Source: Cupriavidus laharis (lineage in GTDB: Bacteria; Pseudomonadota; Gammaproteobacteria; Burkholderiales; Burkholderiaceae). From it: DNA of 33,539 nucleotides. Each line of letters starts with the position of its first letter. The stretch's first letter is position 1. A program made the position numbers and the translations under genes. The stretch lies in assembly GCF_914271435.1 (NCBI RefSeq), contig NZ_CAJZAI010000029.1, forward strand, positions 1 to 33,539. Direction: 5' to 3'. The notes under the pieces were generated by a model. It was not told where the DNA came from. It saw only the letters and a program-made list of their open reading frames with translations, and made no database searches. Shown in pieces: positions 1 through 8,864 of this stretch.

Positions 1-93
1 GAACCGGGGGTCAAGACAATCTGGCAGGGCTTGCAGCGCGTCATGGACTTCGCCGCCGGAATCAAGTACGCCAGGGAGATTGGTCACGAGTGA
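1..93 (+). CDS. IS4-family (Tn5-like) transposase, C-terminal fragment
   Basis: Frame 1 is open from base 1 to the TGA at 91-93 and encodes the last 30 residues of a protein. The stretch EPGVKTIWQGLQRVMDF matches the C-terminal dimerisation segment I know from Tn5-like DDE transposases (E-P-G-x-K-T-x-W-x-G-L-x-R). The stop codon overlaps the first base of the terminal repeat, a usual arrangement in compact insertion sequences. The rest of the gene, including the catalytic DDE residues, lies to the left of the window, so whether the element is intact is unknown. Confidence 0.7.
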   Translation, partial: EPGVKTIWQGLQRVMDFAAGIKYAREIGHE

Positions 94-111
94 CTTGTGT
101 GTAATGCAATG
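1..111 (+). mobile_element. Right end of a Tn5/IS50-like (IS4 family) insertion sequence
   Basis: Only the right end of this element is inside the window. It holds the last 30 codons of a transposase and then a 19-bp terminal repeat at 93-111. Read inward on the minus strand the repeat is CATTGCATTACACACAAGT. I compared it from memory with the 19-bp Tn5 outside end, CTGACTCTTATACACAAGT: the inner 12 bases agree at 11 positions. The element therefore probably stops at 111. The next nine bases, 112-120 (ctttatacc), would be the target duplication expected for this group; the left copy is outside the window, so this cannot be tested here. Confidence 0.7.
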
Positions 112-113
112 CT

Positions 114-251
114 TTATACCCCCCTTAACAGCACCACCTCATTAAAAACTTGGCCCACCCACGGGTTGCTTTTGCGGTTTCGCCAAGCCCTTTGATTACC
201 GGTGAAAGTACAGTTGTCATTCCAGAAATCTGCCCTGTTACCTGCTGACAT
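114..251 (-). other. Possible 45-codon ORF between the IS end and the small membrane protein gene; probably not a gene
   Basis: The 148 bases between the insertion sequence and the small membrane protein gene contain one minus-strand ATG-initiated frame of 45 codons, with its stop inside the presumed IS target duplication. Its product is polar, with several Trp and Asn residues, and resembles nothing I recognise. There is no good ribosome binding site, only AGACAGG two bases before the ATG. It could be a remnant of a displaced toxin or immunity cassette, as found downstream of some CDI genes, or chance. Confidence 0.15.
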
Positions 252-259
252 AGCCTGTC

Positions 260-535
260 TTACCCACGAATCTCGCTATAGCATTGCCAGAAGGTATGCG
301 CGCCCAAAAGTAAAGAGACCAGCAAGCACAATACTTGCAAGCGCTCCAACGAAACCAAATGCCGCAGAATCGTTATAACCGAACCAAACAAAAAGCAAAG
401 TGGCCAAAAATAAAGTTGATTTAAGCCAATAAAAAAAGCTGATTTTGGTGAATCATCAATGCCTTTCCCAAAAATAAGAAATGTAACCAAAGAGGACGCC
501 AAAATTATTATCACGACACCAAATCCTATTCTCAT
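260..535 (-). CDS. Small three-helix membrane protein, candidate CDI immunity protein
   Basis: Encodes 91 residues with three hydrophobic segments at about 3-23, 34-57 and 65-83, so it is predicted to sit in the inner membrane with little soluble part. The ATG overlaps the stop of the giant exoprotein gene as ATGA (532-535), which favours translational coupling. A small gene of this kind directly after cdiA is normally the immunity gene that protects the cell from its own toxin tip. A membrane location would suit a toxin acting at the inner membrane, but that is inference. The DNA is strikingly AT-rich: 361-420 has 23 G+C of 60 and 421-480 has 18 of 60, against roughly two thirds in the housekeeping genes. 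This points to acquisition by transfer. I do not recognise the family. Confidence 0.6.
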   Translation of the reverse strand: MRIGFGVVIIILASSLVTFLIFGKGIDDSPKSAFFIGLNQLYFWPLCFLFGSVITILRHLVSLERLQVLCLLVSLLLGAHTFWQCYSEIRG

Positions 536-3500
536 TTTTTACCCCCATTTAATTGCTCAAGAGTATTGTTTATACCCCACCACGGATTAGTGACTGGATC
601 GAACATTGGGTCCACCGATTTACCTAGACCAGTCATGTTACCCAATGGAACGCCAATTTGTTTTCCGGAAAAAATTGTTCCAGTCTTAGTCACAAAAAGG
701 GAGAAGGTCTGCATGAGCGAACTTGTTTCCGCTGACCATGTGTTCAATGCTTGACCATAAATGCCACCCAAAGCTCCGCCATAGAATCCACCCATTGCCT
801 CCGCAGTTGTCAACGGCTTTTCCGTTAAATAGCTTATCCCCAATGTTGTGGCTAACCCGCTGGCCGCAGCTTTACAGGAGATAGGGCCTGCGAATAGGCA
901 GGCGACACCCGTGGTTGCGAGCTTGCCAGTTCGCTCGTAAACCAAATTCTTCTGCCGTAGTTCCTCGCCCGTCCAGCCAGCTTTAATCTGCTCCTGTCCA
1001 CGATCAGATGTAGCCTTATTCGATTTAATGTACTCGCTGTTGTAGTTGTGATTGGCGTACTCCGGATCGTTCTTGTAGCCATCGCAGTTCAGGTTCCGGC
1101 AGCCAATGATGCTACGTACTTCCCAATCCTGCTTGCCGCCTGACGCTTCCGCGGTCTGCTTATCGGAATTACGGAGAATCTCCGCAACGATGCGCCCTTC
1201 GGCTTCCTGTTCCGTAATACCAAGGCGTCTTGCGACAATTCCTGCGTGCTTTCTCGCCAAGTCATATTCGTCCGGATGCAACTGCCGATTAAACCGATCC
1301 ACATTCGCCGCCGTAGCCGCACCAGAACCGCCACCCATTACACCGGCAAGCCCACCTCCAACAATATTCGCCGCAATATTCCCCAACGCCTCATCCAGCG
1401 CCGCATTGCCCGTATCAGCCCGTCCGGCAATCGCGCTGCTCAACTCCCCAAGCTTCTCCCCCGCCAGCGATGCCGCAGCCGCCCCTGTGGCCCCGGCCAG
1501 CGCATTGCCTCCACCCAGCCCCGCAATAAAGGCGCCGCCAGCCGTATGCAACGCAGCCCGATAGCTGCCACTGTCCTTCCAGCCGTCGATATCAGCCTGC
1601 GCCGCATCCATCGCAGCCTGATTCTCAGGACTCGGATTCACTCTGTTCGCCTCCGCCGCTTCGGCATACCGCTTGTTGGCATCCTCAAGCCTGGCTTGCG
1701 CAATATCCCCAACCGTCTTCGCCACCGCCTCGCCCGCTGCCTGCGCCGCCGCCATCGTGTCGGCCTGCTTGTTCAGCAGCTTCTCCAGATCCGGCTTGCT
1801 TCCCACCTGGCTGTTGGTGCGGGTCGTGTCCCGCCTTAGCGTTGCAAGATCCTGCTTCTGGTTGGCCGAGTCCGTGATCGTGATGGTGCTATCGGCTATC
1901 GCCGATTGCGCCGAGCCATCCTGGCTGCCGCTTTTGTGCTGCGGAATCATCGGGCTGATGCCGCCGGTGTTCTTGCCTGACGTCTGACCGCTGTTCTTGT
2001 CGCTGGTGTTCCTGCCAACAGTCCCGCCACCCGACACGCCGTACGATGTAGCGCTGTAGTCCGAATGGTTGGCGATATCGCTCCACGAGAGCGTGCCCGT
2101 GCTCAGACTGTTCTTCTCCTTGTCGGCCTCACTGTCAATCAACGCACCCTTCAGGTCCGTGTTGCCCTTCACCGTGATGTCGAAACCGCCCTCGCCCGCA
2201 TAGATGCCCGACTGCTCCGAGACATTGGCATAGCTGCCATCGGCCTTCCCCTGGGAAGCCGAGAAGCTTCCGCTGGCGCCGCCCTGGCTGATGCTGATGC
2301 CGCCACCAATGCTCTGCTGGCGCGCGCGGGATTCTCCGGTGTCCTGCCGGCTGGCGACATTCAGGTCTCCGCCTACATCCATGCCGACCGTGTCGCCATG
2401 GATCGTCGCGCCCTGGATATTGGTATCGCTCCCCGAAACGATCAGGACGGAATCCTTGCCACGCACGTGACTGTTGCTTTGCGTCGCACCCACGCTATCC
2501 GAGTTGCCCTTGGTCTGCGACGCTGACGCGGAAACGCCGAAGCCGGCGTTGTCCTTCCCAAGTCCGTACGAAACACCAACGCTGGCGCTGGTTGATTTGT
2601 TGGTGCTGTGGCTTTCATCGGTATCCGTGGCCGAGACGATGTTGACATCGTGCTTCGCCCCAAGCACCACCTTGCTCGCGTCGATCTCCGACCCGGCGAT
2701 GTTCAGGTCACCCGCCGTCTTGTTGCCATGGGCATCCACGCCCGTGGCAACGAACTTGGCAGTGCCGCCGGCCCGCGCACTAGAGCCGTCATGGCTGGTG
2801 CTTTCCTGCGTCAGCGTCTGCTTGCTGTGGGTTGTCCCATACGAAAGCGTCACTGCTGCGCCCTCCATGGCCCCCTTGCTGTCCATCAGCTTGCCGGCAT
2901 CGTAGAGATCCCGCGTCGCCGCCATGCCCCACAACGCGGAGGCACGCCCGTCCTCGTTCTTCGCGGCACTGTTGATCTTGTTGCCCGCATTGAGCGCCGC
3001 TCCGGGAGCGCCGCCCGATACACCCAGCGTGAAGCCGCTCTGCTTTACCTCGTGTGTCTCGTCATGGTGCTGCCGGTTCTGCGCCGCCTCGATGCTCACA
3101 TCCGCGCCGACGCCCGTGATGTCCTGCTTCGCAATCAGGTCGCTGCCCTTGACCGTCAGCGTGCTGCCCGCCTTCAGGTTCAAGCTGCCATCGGTCGAGC
3201 CCACGAGGCTGCCCGCCTGCTGCGTGCCACGGTCGTTGATGGTGTCCTTCTGGTTACGGCTGCCGTAGGAGATTCCACCGCCCGTCGCACCAAAGCCGGA
3301 CTTCTTCTCTTCCCTGAAGCTGTATGCGGAGGATTCCGTCTCGGTCGTCGTAATGCCCAGGTTGCGGTCGGCCGTCAGATTGAGGTCTTGTGTGGCAGCC
3401 ACCGTGCTGCCCGCTACCGCAAGATCCCGGTCGGCTTTCATCGTCACCGTGTCCCCCGAGAACGTACTGCCCATCGCTTCCGTCCGGCTGACCGCATCGA

Positions 3501-6500
3501 TCGTATGCGTCGACGACTTCGACAGGACGCCACCGCTCGTGCTGCCCTGCTCGTCCCGGATCGCCACGCTGGCCTGGCCCGCCGTCACGTTGATATCGCG
3601 CTTGGCGTGGACGTCCAGCTTTTCCCCGGCGTTGACGTACGCCGCCTTGGTGTTCACGTCCTGGCCGGCAGCCAGCGTGACGTTCTTGCCCATTAACTGC
3701 GTGCCGATGTCCGCGCTGTACGCGGTGCTGGTACGATTGCGCGAATCGGTCACGGAATCCCGGCGGTCGCCCACCTGCACGGTTTCGAGGTTAATGTCTC
3801 GCCTGGCGTGCATGCCCAGATCGCCCGTTGCGGTGATGCTTGCGGCCCGGGCGTTGACGTCTCGCCCGGCCTTCAGCGTGGCGCTGTCCACATCGAGCAC
3901 CGATATGCCGCTTAACGCAGTGTGGCTTGCTGCGGCCTCCCCGATCCGGTTGCCGCCAGTGGCCGTCGTGGTGGTCAGGTTGATATCGCGCCCGGCCGTG
4001 GCCGACAGCTTGTCCGCATTGATGGTGCCCGCCAGGTTGTCGATGTCCTGCTTCGCATTGAGATCCATGGTGCCAGCGGTGAGCGTGCCGCGCTCGTTGA
4101 CGATGTTCCCGGCCTCGATCAGCATCACCTTGCGGCTGGCGATGGTGCCAGTGTTCTTCACGTCCCCAGAGGTCTGGATGTCGATCTTGCTGGCGGCGAT
4201 CAGCGTGCCGTCGCCCTGGATGTCGCCCACGCGCGTCATCAGGTACACCTGCGGCACCAGCACCCTCTGCGTGCTACCGTCCGGCAGCGTGACGGTCTTC
4301 TCCACCAGCCACACGATGTCGCTCGTCAACGCACGCATCTGCTCCGGCGAGAGTTCCGTGCCGACGGTCAGCTGGTATTTCTGTCCGAACGTCACGCCGG
4401 CATTCATCAGGCCGATGTACTGCGATTGATTGTCGGCATAGTCGCCGGTGAAGCGTTGCCCGGTGGCGAGCATCACTGCGTCGGCGACCAGACGTGCCTC
4501 GTAGAAGCCGTCGCCCAAGCGCTTGAGGACGTTGCCCGGATCACGGCCAAGCTGCTCCAGCATGTAGTCGCTGGACCGCCACTGGCGCTGGTTGGTGAAA
4601 CGCGGATCAGTCTCGATCAGGTAATGCGCACCCGGTTGCGTGTTGACCGTGAAGAGCGCATTGGGCGGCAACGCAAGCGATGGCGTGACAGTACGAATCA
4701 CGTTACCACCCAGCCTGGAGCCAGGACCATTGGCCTCCAATTTGGGACCCGAAGTCGCCCCGCCGGTGTCAAGCGACACCTGCATCATTGTCGGCACGTT
4801 GGAGATCGGCGTAATGCCTGGCTTGGCGCCCACATTCGTTCCCGTGCCATTCACGGACTGGTGATCCAGCGAAGAGCCCGTCGCCAGAACAAGCGGCAGG
4901 TTGAGATCGACAGGCGGCAGCACTCCCGGTTTGATCCGGCGGTCGGGATCGTTAACCCCATAGTTGACGTAGTACCAGTCTTGCGAGCCCGAATTGGATT
5001 CAACGCGGGTGCCGGTGTAGCCCCGGTTGTCGACGGGCGAGGGGACGGTAAGCGTGCCACCAACCAGAACTTGGCTCTTGTCGTTCACGACGGCGCCGTT
5101 CAGCCTGGCGTCTCCACCGACAAGAATGCGCGCGGGGTCGGTGCTGGCAACGGTTTCATCGCGAACGCGGGTCTGCTGGTTGAGCACGTAAAAATCCGAA
5201 ACCGAACGTGCGTGAAAGTCCTTGTTGAACGCCTTGATCTTGTCGTTGAGGGCCTGGTACTTCGGGAAGTTCTCATCGTGCCAGGCCTGGTAGGCCAGCT
5301 GCGCGGTCTGGCACGATGCCGGCGCGTCGTTCGCGCATGGGCCCTGGAATGGCGGAGGAACGGAACCCGGGCGTGCAACGCCGAACTTGTCCCAGATCGC
5401 ATCGTCGGGCTGGTAGTAGAACCGCTCATTGGTCACGCTCACGACATTGCCCACGTTGTCCGTCTCACTGAACTGCGCAAAGGCGAGGCCCACGGGCGAC
5501 CACCGGTCTATCGGCGTAAAGGAATTGTCGCCCTCCACCTGATAGCTGCCCCAGGCGAGGACAGGCCCGGCCGTTCCGTCCATCCGGCGCGACCAGTCGA
5601 AGGGCGGACCAAACTGCGAGAACGGATAATCGTCCGAAGGCAGCACCAGCCAGCGCGGCGCGCCTCGTTCATTGCCATCCCTCTGCAGCCAGTCGATGTC
5701 TGTGGCCGGATGGTAGTAATCGGTCGTTCCGAACTTCCAGTCGAAGAAGATCGCTGTGGTGGGATCAATATCGACCGTCGATCCTTTAAGGCGGTAAGCG
5801 AGTTGAGTGACCGTACCCGTGTCGTTCACCGCCGTCGCAAAATGACTGTTCTGATTGAGGATGACCGCCGCATCGATACTTGCATTGCGCACCACGTCAA
5901 TCGTCGCCGATGCGTTCGTCAGCGAGCTGGCGCGGCCAACGACGTTTCCACTGTCATCCAGCGCACCGCCCACATTCAGGTCTTGCGACGAATAGATCAG
6001 CGCGTGTTCGCGGTTGACGATATCTGGCGCGCCAAGATTCACGTCGCCGATACGTGAGGCAATCACGCCGCCGATTCCGGTCACCGGATTGGCATCGTTG
6101 ACGATCTGCTGGCCGGCGCCAATGGATACCGAATCGCCGTAGATGCGGTCCACGTTGGTCACCGCGGCACCGGCATCGATACGCACGATGCCACCGTCGA
6201 TCAGTCCGCTGTTTGTAACGCCCTGGTCCACCCGCAGATGGCTGGATTCTTGCCCGAACAGTTCGCCAGCATTGGCAATGTTGCGACCATGCACGTCCAG
6301 TGCTTGTCCGGCGCTGAGGGTTCCGGTGTTCGTGATATCGCCCGTGGTATCCAGCGTCGTGTTCTTGCCTGCGGTGATGGTGCCGGCATTATGGAAATCG
6401 CTGGTCAGCTTCAGCGTCACGTCGCCCCTGGACTGCACCGTGCCATCTCCGGTCAGGCTGGTACCGGAGATCCGGAGCGCCTGGTCCGCCGACAGCAAGC

Positions 6501-8562
6501 CACGCGTGTTGGTCGTGGCAGCAACATCGAGCTGGGCCGTGCCGCCGGATGTTGTCTCGCCCCGACTGTTGTCCAATGTAGCGGCCGTGGCAATCAGCGT
6601 GGTATCGGCGCGCAGCGCACCTTGCGTGTTGTCGATGACGCTGGCCGCCAGCTTCACCGCGCCACCCTCCATGCCAAGCGGGTTGTCAGCGGTTCCGCCG
6701 AGCGTGTTGCGATTGAAAACGGTGCCCGCCTGCACGTCCAGCGTGCCGCCAGCATGTGTATGACCGGCTGTGTTGTCGAGGACGTTTGCAATGCGCAGCG
6801 TCGCGTCGCCATTGGATGCCACCTTGCCTCCCACATTGGCGAGGCTGTCGCCGTTCACTTCAAGCGGCCCGCCGGCAATGATCTTGCCAGTGGTGTTGTC
6901 CAGAGCCGTCCCGGTGAGTCTGAGGTCGCGCCCGCCTGACACGGTGCCGCCGCTGTTGTTCAGCGAGCCCGTGTCGAACGTGAAGGTCCCGTTGGCAACG
7001 GTAACACCGTCGCGGCCGTTGTCGTAGGTCTGGCCGTGGGTATCGAGCGACATAGTGCGCGTCGCCTGGACCACGCCGCCACTGTTGTTCACCGAGCGCG
7101 TGCTGGCGCTGAGGTCTCCAGCGGAAATCTTGCCCGCGGCATTCGCAAGCGTGTGGCCGGCGGTGTCCAGCGAGAGGCGCTGGCCTGCTGACATCTGACC
7201 CGCATCGTTCACGATCGGCCCGCCTGTTGCGGTCAGGTCGATCGCGGCCAGCGCCTTGCCGCCGGTATTGTCCAGCGGACCGGTGAGCGACAGGCTGGAC
7301 TGGGACGAGCCCAGCGAGCCGCGTTGATTGTTGATCTGGCCCGCGACTAGTGCTGCCGCCTCGTTGGCCGCCAGCGTGCCGCCCTGGTTATCGATCACCC
7401 CCGGCGTTCGCACATCGAGCGTGCCCGCGCCCGTGATTGATCCTTCTGCGTTGAGCTGACCCTGCGTCGCGGCGACGATGCTGCCGCGCGTGGTGATCGT
7501 GCCCGCATTATCGATGTTGCTGCCGGCAAGGGTCGCGACCCCCTGTGACTGCAGCCGCGCCCCGGGCACGATGCGGACATCGCCGTTGGCATCCAGCGTG
7601 ATGTCGCCCGTTGTAGCGGTGATATTGCCGCCAACGTTGAAACCCACGCCCTTTTCAGTCCCCACCAGCCGCACCGCGCCGGCATACATGGATCCGAGCG
7701 TGGAGGCATCCAGCGCAAACCGTGGTGCCGCGCCCGAACCGGCCTGCGGCGTTGCCGCCAGGCTTTGATGATCAATCTGGTTCGCGCCCGTCACGGCATT
7801 GAGCCGATCGGCCCACACCTGCGCATTGATGGAGATTGCGCGCGAGAGCAAGTCGACCTGCGCCTGCGGGCTGGACAGCCCCTGACCATCGATAGCGATG
7901 GCGCCCTGGCGCACGTCGAATCCCGTCAGATCGCCGCCGGCGCTGAAGACCGGACGTCCCGTACCGAGCGTAAAGCGGTCGGCGTTGATGGTCCCGCAAC
8001 CCGAGCACGTAATGCCTGCCGGATTTGCGATCACCAGCGAGGCACGATTGCCGGCAATCTCCTGCATGCCCAGCAGTTGCGAGGGGTTCGGCGCCGTAAC
8101 CTGCTGCACGATGGTGCCCGCATGGTTGTTGCCCAGTTGCATATTGCGTTGCACCCAGCCGGCAATCTGCGTCTGGCTGTTCTGGCCAGCGTTGTTCACC
8201 ACCACGCCGGAGGGGCCGACGTTGTACTGGATGAAGTTGTTGATGCTTGTCCCGCCGGGGCGGTTTGGCGGCGCGATATTCACGACAGGCGTGCCGTTCG
8301 CGGCCGTGCCAACGTATGGCTGCGCGCCGGGTGCGCCTTTGTCGACCTGGATCGACAAGGTCTGCGCCTGCAGCGTCATCGGCAGGCCGATCATGGCTGA
8401 AGTGAGCGCGGCGAACCAGAACACTGGCACGAAGGCCGATGGCCCTGCACCGGCATCAGCGACGGCATGGCGATCTTTACCGCGCCCTTTCGCACACTCC
8501 CGCACGGCGACCAGCATGCCGCGCGCGACGTTGAAAACCAGACGATATAGCTTTGTGTTCAT
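532..8562 (-). CDS. CdiA/FhaB-type two-partner-secreted exoprotein (filamentous haemagglutinin family)
   Basis: A 2676-residue protein predicted to be exported by Sec and then by an outer-membrane CdiB/FhaC partner. Residues 1-30 form an extended signal peptide region (MNTKLYRLVFNVARG), followed by a hydrophobic stretch at 43-64 and likely cleavage near 67. The TPS haemagglutination domain lies at about 68-330 and includes NPAGI (180-184) and the Cys pair C186/C189. Next come degenerate beta-helix repeats, a non-repetitive aromatic-rich block at about 930-1440, further haemagglutinin repeats to about 2250, and an Ala/Gly-rich helical segment at about 2270-2400. From about 2419 (NVDRFNRQLHPDE) the sequence changes character and GC drops, marking a variable tip of some 258 residues with C2488 and C2493. 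I see no VENN or NxxLYN junction motif, so toxin activity is inferred from gene order. It could be a plain adhesin. No transporter partner is visible. Confidence 0.85.
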   Translation of the reverse strand: MNTKLYRLVFNVARGMLVAVRECAKGRGKDRHAVADAGAGPSAFVPVFWFAALTSAMIGLPMTLQAQTLSIQVDKGAPGAQPYVGTAANGTPVVNIAPPNRPGGTSINNFIQYNVGPSGVVVNNAGQNSQTQIAGWVQRNMQLGNNHAGTIVQQVTAPNPSQLLGMQEIAGNRASLVIANPAGITCSGCGTINADRFTLGTGRPVFSAGGDLTGFDVRQGAIAIDGQGLSSPQAQVDLLSRAISINAQVWADRLNAVTGANQIDHQSLAATPQAGSGAAPRFALDASTLGSMYAGAVRLVGTEKGVGFNVGGNITATTGDITLDANGDVRIVPGARLQSQGVATLAGSNIDNAGTITTRGSIVAATQGQLNAEGSITGAGTLDVRTPGVIDNQGGTLAANEAAALVAGQINNQRGSLGSSQSSLSLTGPLDNTGGKALAAIDLTATGGPIVNDAGQMSAGQRLSLDTAGHTLANAAGKISAGDLSASTRSVNNSGGVVQATRTMSLDTHGQTYDNGRDGVTVANGTFTFDTGSLNNSGGTVSGGRDLRLTGTALDNTTGKIIAGGPLEVNGDSLANVGGKVASNGDATLRIANVLDNTAGHTHAGGTLDVQAGTVFNRNTLGGTADNPLGMEGGAVKLAASVIDNTQGALRADTTLIATAATLDNSRGETTSGGTAQLDVAATTNTRGLLSADQALRISGTSLTGDGTVQSRGDVTLKLTSDFHNAGTITAGKNTTLDTTGDITNTGTLSAGQALDVHGRNIANAGELFGQESSHLRVDQGVTNSGLIDGGIVRIDAGAAVTNVDRIYGDSVSIGAGQQIVNDANPVTGIGGVIASRIGDVNLGAPDIVNREHALIYSSQDLNVGGALDDSGNVVGRASSLTNASATIDVVRNASIDAAVILNQNSHFATAVNDTGTVTQLAYRLKGSTVDIDPTTAIFFDWKFGTTDYYHPATDIDWLQRDGNERGAPRWLVLPSDDYPFSQFGPPFDWSRRMDGTAGPVLAWGSYQVEGDNSFTPIDRWSPVGLAFAQFSETDNVGNVVSVTNERFYYQPDDAIWDKFGVARPGSVPPPFQGPCANDAPASCQTAQLAYQAWHDENFPKYQALNDKIKAFNKDFHARSVSDFYVLNQQTRVRDETVASTDPARILVGGDARLNGAVVNDKSQVLVGGTLTVPSPVDNRGYTGTRVESNSGSQDWYYVNYGVNDPDRRIKPGVLPPVDLNLPLVLATGSSLDHQSVNGTGTNVGAKPGITPISNVPTMMQVSLDTGGATSGPKLEANGPGSRLGGNVIRTVTPSLALPPNALFTVNTQPGAHYLIETDPRFTNQRQWRSSDYMLEQLGRDPGNVLKRLGDGFYEARLVADAVMLATGQRFTGDYADNQSQYIGLMNAGVTFGQKYQLTVGTELSPEQMRALTSDIVWLVEKTVTLPDGSTQRVLVPQVYLMTRVGDIQGDGTLIAASKIDIQTSGDVKNTGTIASRKVMLIEAGNIVNERGTLTAGTMDLNAKQDIDNLAGTINADKLSATAGRDINLTTTTATGGNRIGEAAASHTALSGISVLDVDSATLKAGRDVNARAASITATGDLGMHARRDINLETVQVGDRRDSVTDSRNRTSTAYSADIGTQLMGKNVTLAAGQDVNTKAAYVNAGEKLDVHAKRDINVTAGQASVAIRDEQGSTSGGVLSKSSTHTIDAVSRTEAMGSTFSGDTVTMKADRDLAVAGSTVAATQDLNLTADRNLGITTTETESSAYSFREEKKSGFGATGGGISYGSRNQKDTINDRGTQQAGSLVGSTDGSLNLKAGSTLTVKGSDLIAKQDITGVGADVSIEAAQNRQHHDETHEVKQSGFTLGVSGGAPGAALNAGNKINSAAKNEDGRASALWGMAATRDLYDAGKLMDSKGAMEGAAVTLSYGTTHSKQTLTQESTSHDGSSARAGGTAKFVATGVDAHGNKTAGDLNIAGSEIDASKVVLGAKHDVNIVSATDTDESHSTNKSTSASVGVSYGLGKDNAGFGVSASASQTKGNSDSVGATQSNSHVRGKDSVLIVSGSDTNIQGATIHGDTVGMDVGGDLNVASRQDTGESRARQQSIGGGISISQGGASGSFSASQGKADGSYANVSEQSGIYAGEGGFDITVKGNTDLKGALIDSEADKEKNSLSTGTLSWSDIANHSDYSATSYGVSGGGTVGRNTSDKNSGQTSGKNTGGISPMIPQHKSGSQDGSAQSAIADSTITITDSANQKQDLATLRRDTTRTNSQVGSKPDLEKLLNKQADTMAAAQAAGEAVAKTVGDIAQARLEDANKRYAEAAEANRVNPSPENQAAMDAAQADIDGWKDSGSYRAALHTAGGAFIAGLGGGNALAGATGAAAASLAGEKLGELSSAIAGRADTGNAALDEALGNIAANIVGGGLAGVMGGGSGAATAANVDRFNRQLHPDEYDLARKHAGIVARRLGITEQEAEGRIVAEILRNSDKQTAEASGGKQDWEVRSIIGCRNLNCDGYKNDPEYANHNYNSEYIKSNKATSDRGQEQIKAGWTGEELRQKNLVYERTGKLATTGVACLFAGPISCKAAASGLATTLGISYLTEKPLTTAEAMGGFYGGALGGIYGQALNTWSAETSSLMQTFSLFVTKTGTIFSGKQIGVPLGNMTGLGKSVDPMFDPVTNPWWGINNTLEQLNGGKK

Positions 8563-8709
8563 GACGCCCGCTATTGGATTGCAAATGCAAACGGAGCGAC
8601 ATCAGCTCCCTTATCCAATGGCAGCGCGGCATTCTGAATCTGGATGCAGCGGTGTGAGTGGATGCCCAAATATTGAGCTTTCCATAATTCACGACAACGC
8701 CAAATATTC

Positions 8710-8798
8710 GTCGTCCCCGCGCAGGCGGGACCCAGTGACTTTTTGTCCCCCTTTCGGGGGACTTCAAAGACGCTGGATTCCCGCCTGCGCGGGAATGA
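8710..8798. repeat. Two-armed extragenic hairpin repeat, probably a dispersed non-coding element
   Basis: Two arms of about 26 bases at 8710-8735 and 8772-8798 are near-perfect reverse complements around the shared core cccgcgcaggcggga. Between them sits a second, nested hairpin, gtccccc-tttc-gggggac (8745-8762). The whole 89-base unit can fold as one long cruciform. Hairpins with the core cccgcctgcgcggga are known as dispersed intergenic repeats in several proteobacteria, including the neisserial dRS3 type. I place this one in that broad class by resemblance only. There is no coding capacity and no clear target duplication. Confidence 0.65.
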
Positions 8799-8843
8799 CA
8801 GTGGTCATTTTGATTTGTCGCGAAATAGGAAAAGCTCAATAGT

Positions 8844-8864
8844 TCCATCCAATTAATGGATGGA
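8844..8864. promoter_or_regulatory. 8-bp perfect inverted repeat upstream of the exoprotein gene
   Basis: The arms tccatcca (8844-8851) and tggatgga (8857-8864) are separated by attaa. The repeat lies about 280 bases upstream of the exoprotein start, in a locally AT-rich stretch that could hold its promoter. It may be an operator; no regulator gene is adjacent and I cannot name the binding protein. Confidence 0.25.

Noticed and set aside
566..754. Plus-strand 62-codon frame in the AT-rich toxin tip
   Set aside because: Opposite the exoprotein C terminus, no ribosome binding site and no recognisable domain; lower GC makes such frames likely by chance.
532..1308. VENN or NxxLYN junction motif at the start of the toxin tip
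   Set aside because: I looked for both in the last 300 residues and found neither. The boundary near residue 2419 is set only by the change in composition and sequence character.
3922..6057. Plus-strand open frame of 711 codons inside the exoprotein gene
   Set aside because: Antisense to a continuous exoprotein frame with recognisable repeats; Arg/His-rich translation without domains.
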